NCBI RefSeq assembly: GCF_001613305.1
Contig: NZ_BDCC01000017.1
Coordinates: 1-64,000 of the forward strand
Length of the DNA stretch: 64,000 nt
Source: Nocardia vaccinii NBRC 15922
Lineage (GTDB): Bacteria > Actinomycetota > Actinomycetes > Mycobacteriales > Mycobacteriaceae
Reading direction: 5' to 3'
A program made the translations under genes and the position numbers. Below, one piece after another: positions 60,713-64,000 of the stretch (its first letter is position 1; each line of letters begins with the position of its first letter). The notes under the pieces were generated by a model. It saw only the letters and a program-made list of their open reading frames with translations, had not been told where the DNA came from and ran no database searches.

Positions 60713-61950
60713 GCACCACGACCGCGACCATCGAGCCCGCGGCGCCGACCGGCGTTCGGCGGCTACTGCTCTCGGGCCCTGAATTGTCCTCACATACAAG
60801 GTGTTTCGGCTCGAGGCCGACCACAGCCGGGAGCGTCGAATTCCTCGACGCCGTGGCCGCCTCCGGGTTGTCCGGCCGCGGCGGGGCCGCCTTCCCGGCC
60901 GCGCGCAAACTCGCCGCGGTCGCGGCGGGACGCCGAGCCGTCGTCATCGCCAATGCCGCCGAGGGCGAGCCGGCCAGTAGCAAGGATGCCGTATTACTGT
61001 CCCGCGCACCGCATCTGGTGCTGGACGGCCTCGGCGTCGCAGCGGAGGCCGTCGGCGCTCGGGAATGCCACCTCTACGCGCCCGCGTCCGCACTCGACGG
61101 TGTGCATCGCGCGCTGGAGGAGCGCCGGGCCGGCGGATACGACCGCCGAACCGTCAGGCTCACCGCGTCGGCGGAGACGTTCCTGTCCGGGGAGAAGACC
61201 GCGGTGATCAACCGGATCGCGGGATCGCCCGCCCTGCCCGGGGATCAGCTGGTCAGCACCTCACACGCTGGTTTACGGGGTCGCCCGACACTGGTGCACA
61301 ATGTCGAGACCCTGGCGCACCTCGCCCTCATCGCCCGCTACGGACCGCGGTGGTTCCGCAGCGCGGGCACCCCGGAGGAACCCGGCACCATGCTGGTCAC
61401 CCTCTCCGGAACCGCCGCGACCGGCGTTGTCGAGGTACCGCTCGGAATCCCGCTGCTCGACCTGATCGCCCGGCACGGCCGGACCGATCCGAGCACCGTG
61501 CGCGCCGTGCTCATCGGCGGATACCACGGCAGCTGGATCCCCGCGGCCGCCCTGGGCCGGGCCGCTCTCTCGGCCGCCGCGCTGCGCCCCCTGCGCGCCT
61601 CGCCCGGCGCGGGCATCGTGCGGGTGCTCTCCCGGGCCGAATGCGGCCTGCGAGCATCAGCCGAAATCATCGCTTACCTCGCTGCCCAGAGCGCCGGTCA
61701 GTGCGGCCCGTGCCGCAACGGCCTGCCCGCGATCGCCGCGATATTCACCGCACTCGCCGAGGGACAGCCGGTCGATCCGCACGAGATCGCCCGCCTCACC
61801 GACCTCGTCGACGGCCGCGGCGCGTGCGCACACCCGGACGGCACCGCCCGGCTGGTCCGCTCGGCACTCGGCGTCTTCGCCCGGGACGTCACGCTGCACC
61901 CGCACGGCCGATGCCAGATCACCGAGACGACGATCGGAGCACGGTCATGA
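60709..61950 (+). CDS. NuoF-like NADH dehydrogenase flavoprotein
   Basis: 413 residues, related to the 51-kDa (NuoF) subunit of complex I and to RnfC. GLSGRGGAAFPAARKLAAVA (about 53-72) is the FMN/NADH glycine-rich region, and NAAEGEPASSKDAVLLSRAP follows. The C-terminal cluster region reads SAGQCGPCRNG (328-338) and GRGACAHP with Cys373. NuoF normally has C-x2-C-x2-C here; the first of the three is Ala329, so one of the usual four [4Fe-4S] ligands is missing. Start ATG overlaps the previous stop (ATGA). Confidence 0.87.
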   Translation: MSTTTATIEPAAPTGVRRLLLSGPELSSHTRCFGSRPTTAGSVEFLDAVAASGLSGRGGAAFPAARKLAAVAAGRRAVVIANAAEGEPASSKDAVLLSRAPHLVLDGLGVAAEAVGARECHLYAPASALDGVHRALEERRAGGYDRRTVRLTASAETFLSGEKTAVINRIAGSPALPGDQLVSTSHAGLRGRPTLVHNVETLAHLALIARYGPRWFRSAGTPEEPGTMLVTLSGTAATGVVEVPLGIPLLDLIARHGRTDPSTVRAVLIGGYHGSWIPAAALGRAALSAAALRPLRASPGAGIVRVLSRAECGLRASAEIIAYLAAQSAGQCGPCRNGLPAIAAIFTALAEGQPVDPHEIARLTDLVDGRGACAHPDGTARLVRSALGVFARDVTLHPHGRCQITETTIGARS

Positions 61951-62057
61951 CCCGTATCGCGATGAATCACCGCCCGGCCGGCACGGACCACATCGCCCCG
62001 CGCGACACCCGGCGGACCCGCACGGTATCGAACGTCGAGAACGGCGCACGCTCATGA
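61947..62057 (+). CDS. 36-residue ORF between NuoF-like and ferredoxin genes
   Basis: ATG at 61947 overlaps the NuoF-like stop (ATGA), and its TGA at 62055-62057 overlaps the ferredoxin start (ATGA). The product begins MTRIAMNHRPAGTDHIAPRD and is basic and polar, with no helix or cysteine. The two exact overlaps and the lack of any spare bases argue that it is translated, at least to pass ribosomes to the ferredoxin gene. No family was recognised. Confidence 0.55.
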   Translation: MTRIAMNHRPAGTDHIAPRDTRRTRTVSNVENGARS

Positions 62058-62296
62058 GCCGCGCCGGAGAAGATCGGAGCGAGTGGCGATTACATATCGA
62101 CTGGACGCGTTGCGACGGGCGGGGTGTGTGCAATGAACTACTCCCGGACGTCCTCGCGCGCGATGATTGGGGATATCCGCTCACTCGCGACCATCGGGAT
62201 CCGATCGTCGGGGCGGATCGGATCGCCGGCGCTCGTGATGCCGTCGATCTGTGCCCGCGGCTCGCGCTGAGACTGGACCGGATGCGGCGGAGCTGA
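62054..62296 (+). CDS. [3Fe-4S]-type ferredoxin
   Basis: 80 residues. Three cysteines fit the single-cluster actinobacterial type: Cys20 and Cys26 in RCDGRGVCNELLPDV and Cys67 in DLCPRLAL; the usual second Cys of the C-x2-x2-C motif is replaced by Gly, as in [3Fe-4S] ferredoxins that serve P450s and oxidoreductases. It likely carries electrons between the NuoF-like flavoprotein and the heme b protein of the same operon. Start ATG overlaps the 36-residue ORF. Confidence 0.83.
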   Translation: MSRAGEDRSEWRLHIDWTRCDGRGVCNELLPDVLARDDWGYPLTRDHRDPIVGADRIAGARDAVDLCPRLALRLDRMRRS

Positions 62297-62300
62297 TCGA

Positions 62301-62339
62301 GGGCCGGAGGATTCCACGCGTCGGGGGATCCTCCGGCCC
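62301..62339. terminator. Bidirectional terminator between the ferredoxin gene and rsmB
   Basis: Perfect 12-bp stem, GGGCCGGAGGAT (62301-62312) with ATCCTCCGGCCC (62328-62339), 15-base loop, lying 4 bases after the ferredoxin stop and 3 bases from the rsmB stop. It can end both convergent transcripts. Confidence 0.78.
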
Positions 62340-62342
62340 CGG

Positions 62343-64000
62343 TCACAGGGGTTTGCGCAGGGCGGCCAGGAACATCGCATCGGTGCCGTGGCGGTGCGGC
62401 CACAGTTGTGCGGCGGGACCGTCGCCGAGGTCCGTGACACCGGGCAGCAGCGGGCGGCTGTCGAGTTCCTCGGCGCCGGTGCGGCGCACGACATCGCCGA
62501 CCACCGCGACCGTTTCGGGCAGGTGCGGCGAGCAGGTCGAGTACACCACGACGCCGCCCGGCCGCAGCAGATCCCATGCGGCGGTGAGCAATTCGCGTTG
62601 CAGAACGGTGAGCTCGCGCACATCGGCCGGGGTGCGTCGCCAGCGCGCCTCCGGGCGTCGGCGCAGCGCGCCAAGGCCGGTACAGGGCGCGTCGACCAGG
62701 ATGCGGTCGTAGCCCGGGGTGAGCCCGCTGTCCCGGCCGTCCGCGACGTGGACGGTCACCGGCAAGTCGCGGGTCGCCGTGCGCACCAGTTCGGCCCGGT
62801 GCTCGGCGGGTTCGACCGCGTCGACCCGGTAGCCGTCGATATCGGCCAGGGATCCCAGCAACGCGGCCTTGCCGCCGGGCCCCGCGCACAGGTCGAGCCA
62901 CCGGCCGTTGTCCGGACCGAGCAGTTCCGCGCGGGTGAGTGCGAGCGCCACCAACTGACTGCCCTCGTCCTGCACACCGGCCAGCCCCTCGCGCACCGGT
63001 TCCAGCGCGCCGGGATCGCCGCCGTCCAGATAGACCGCGTAGGGCGACCAACGCCCCGGCTCACCACCGGTCACCAGCGCCAACTCCTCGGCGGTGATCG
63101 CACCGGGCCGGGCCACCAGATGCACCGCCGGACGTTCGTCGTCGGCGGCCAGCAGCTCACGCAACTCCCCTGCCGACGCGCCGAGCGCATCGGCGAAGGC
63201 CTGCGCGATCCACATCGGATGCGCGTACTCGAAAGCCATATGTCCCACCGGATCGCGCGGCGCGAGCGCATCCACCCACCCCTGCTGATCCCGCTCACCC
63301 GCCCGGCGCAGCACGGCATTCACGAAACCCGCCTTGCCGGAACCGGATTCGGCCCGAACCAACTCCACCGACGTATCCACCGCGGCATGCGCGCCGACCC
63401 GTGTCCGCAACAACTGATACACGCCCAGACGCAGCACATCCAGCAACGGTCCGTCGATATGCTCGACCGCCCGCCCCGCGCAGGCCTCGATCACCGCGTC
63501 CAGCATCCCGATCGACCGGGACGCGCCGTACGCCAACTCGGTCGCGAACGCCGCATCCCGCCCAGACACCCGCCGCTCCCGAAGCATCGCGGGCAAGACG
63601 AGATTCGCATACGCATCCCGCTCCCGCACCGCGCGCAGGACATCTCGCGCCACCTCCCGCGGGGCGTCCACCACCCCGGGCTTGCGCCCGCCCTGCCGAC
63701 GCGACCGCCCCGCAGACCCGCCGTCACGCCCTGCCGCCCGGCCGCCCCCTTCGGACCGGCCGGGTCCCCGACCACGACTCTGCTGCCCCCGCGCACCGCC
63801 CTGCGACGTCGGATCGCCGCCGCGCTCACGCTGACCAGCGGCCCCCCGGCCCGACCCACCTGCACCCCGCGGGTCCGACCGGTCGCCACCGACAACCCCG
63901 CGCCCACGCTGATCAGCGGTACCCCGGCCCGGCCCGCGTCCGCCCGCGTACCCTGGCGCGCCGGAGCTGCGTCCCGAATCCTGCTGGTGCGCACCGTTAT
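62343..64000 (-). CDS. rsmB: 16S rRNA (cytosine-C5) methyltransferase RsmB (5' end outside window)
   Basis: Methylates C967 of 16S rRNA (Fmu/Sun family). The recognised body begins VDAPREVARDVLRAVRERDA with a NusB-like domain (LGVYQLLRTRVGAHAAVDTS) and continues into the SAM domain: LDLCAGPGGKAALLGSLA, VDAPCTGLGALRRRPEARWR with the catalytic Cys pair, and VVYSTCSPHLPET. A GTG at 63674 could start it, but the frame stays open to the window edge without a stop, encoding an Arg/Gly-rich tail (for example SRRQGGRKPGV just before the body), and no better start is seen. The gene is therefore reported as running past 64000. Confidence 0.9.
   Translation of the reverse strand, partial: NGAHQQDSGRSSGAPGYAGGRGPGRGTADQRGRGVVGGDRSDPRGAGGSGRGAAGQRERGGDPTSQGGARGQQSRGRGPGRSEGGGRAAGRDGGSAGRSRRQGGRKPGVVDAPREVARDVLRAVRERDAYANLVLPAMLRERRVSGRDAAFATELAYGASRSIGMLDAVIEACAGRAVEHIDGPLLDVLRLGVYQLLRTRVGAHAAVDTSVELVRAESGSGKAGFVNAVLRRAGERDQQGWVDALAPRDPVGHMAFEYAHPMWIAQAFADALGASAGELRELLAADDERPAVHLVARPGAITAEELALVTGGEPGRWSPYAVYLDGGDPGALEPVREGLAGVQDEGSQLVALALTRAELLGPDNGRWLDLCAGPGGKAALLGSLADIDGYRVDAVEPAEHRAELVRTATRDLPVTVHVADGRDSGLTPGYDRILVDAPCTGLGALRRRPEARWRRTPADVRELTVLQRELLTAAWDLLRPGGVVVYSTCSPHLPETVAVVGDVVRRTGAEELDSRPLLPGVTDLGDGPAAQLWPHRHGTDAMFLAALRKPL

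Overview
The window is high-GC actinobacterial chromosome (GTG starts are common, spacing is tight, ATGA stop/start overlaps are frequent). Its backbone matches, from memory, the Mycobacterium tuberculosis segment Rv1407-Rv1451 (rsmB, rpe, the ribE/ribBA/ribH block, a PH-domain protein, uvrC-rapZ-yvcK-whiA, gap-pgk-tpiA, secG, pgl-opcA-zwf-tal-tkt, ctaB). The inserted genes (a duplicated-META lipoprotein, a Pls/PosA-type NRPS, a P450, a DUF574 methyltransferase) point to a Nocardia-like member of the Mycobacteriales. No tRNA, rRNA, CRISPR array, insertion sequence or phage gene was seen.

Layout. 1-8 kb: heme O synthase (ctaB) divergent from a pentose-phosphate operon tkt-tal-zwf-opcA-pgl. 8-13 kb: an epoxide-hydrolase-like gene and an SDR gene diverging around a KstR-like operator, an S1-domain protein, PnuC, LysR and an MFS carrier. 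13-19 kb: secG, a META lipoprotein, a fused E1 alpha/beta 2-oxoacid dehydrogenase, a P450 and a DUF574 methyltransferase. 19-28 kb: gap-pgk-tpiA and uvrC/rapZ-yvcK-whiA, both leftward. 28-41 kb: mixed accessory metabolism (LysR/BASS carrier, CocE-type lipoprotein hydrolase, AlkX-like glycosylase, FAD dehydrogenase, two HAD enzymes, ABC ATPase, amino-acid permease, gamma-glutamyltransferase). 41-46 kb: riboflavin genes ribE-ribBA-ribH with a PH-domain protein, an orphan small protein and rpe. 46-47.4 kb: the usfX(rsbW)-sigF stress module. 47.4-51.1 kb: a GlxA-family regulator divergent from a translationally coupled operon for a YqcI/YcgG (GntA/DcsA-like) protein, a cupin and an amino-acid permease. 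51-58.6 kb: NAD synthetase, then an M1 peptidase coupled to a Pls-like synthetase. 58.9-62.3 kb: a compact redox operon (Ser/Thr-rich membrane protein, ApbE, ferric-reductase-like membrane protein, NuoF-like flavoprotein, a 36-residue ORF, a [3Fe-4S] ferredoxin). 62.3-64 kb: rsmB, running off the right edge.

How the genes work together. The backbone supplies central carbon flux: oxidative and non-oxidative pentose phosphate at the left, triose-phosphate glycolysis in the middle, and rpe plus riboflavin synthesis, which uses ribulose 5-phosphate, at the right. The insertions carry the possible novelty. (1) The GlxA / YqcI-YcgG / cupin / permease locus resembles the logic of heme-dependent N-hydroxylation followed by cupin chemistry. 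(2) The Pls-like / M1 peptidase pair could make and trim a homopoly-amino acid. (3) The ApbE-ferric reductase-NuoF-ferredoxin operon looks like a small NAD(P)H-to-membrane electron path, with a Ser/Thr-rich anchored protein where a flavin-carrying partner would be expected.

All family assignments come from reading the translated sequence and recalled family motifs; no database search was run.
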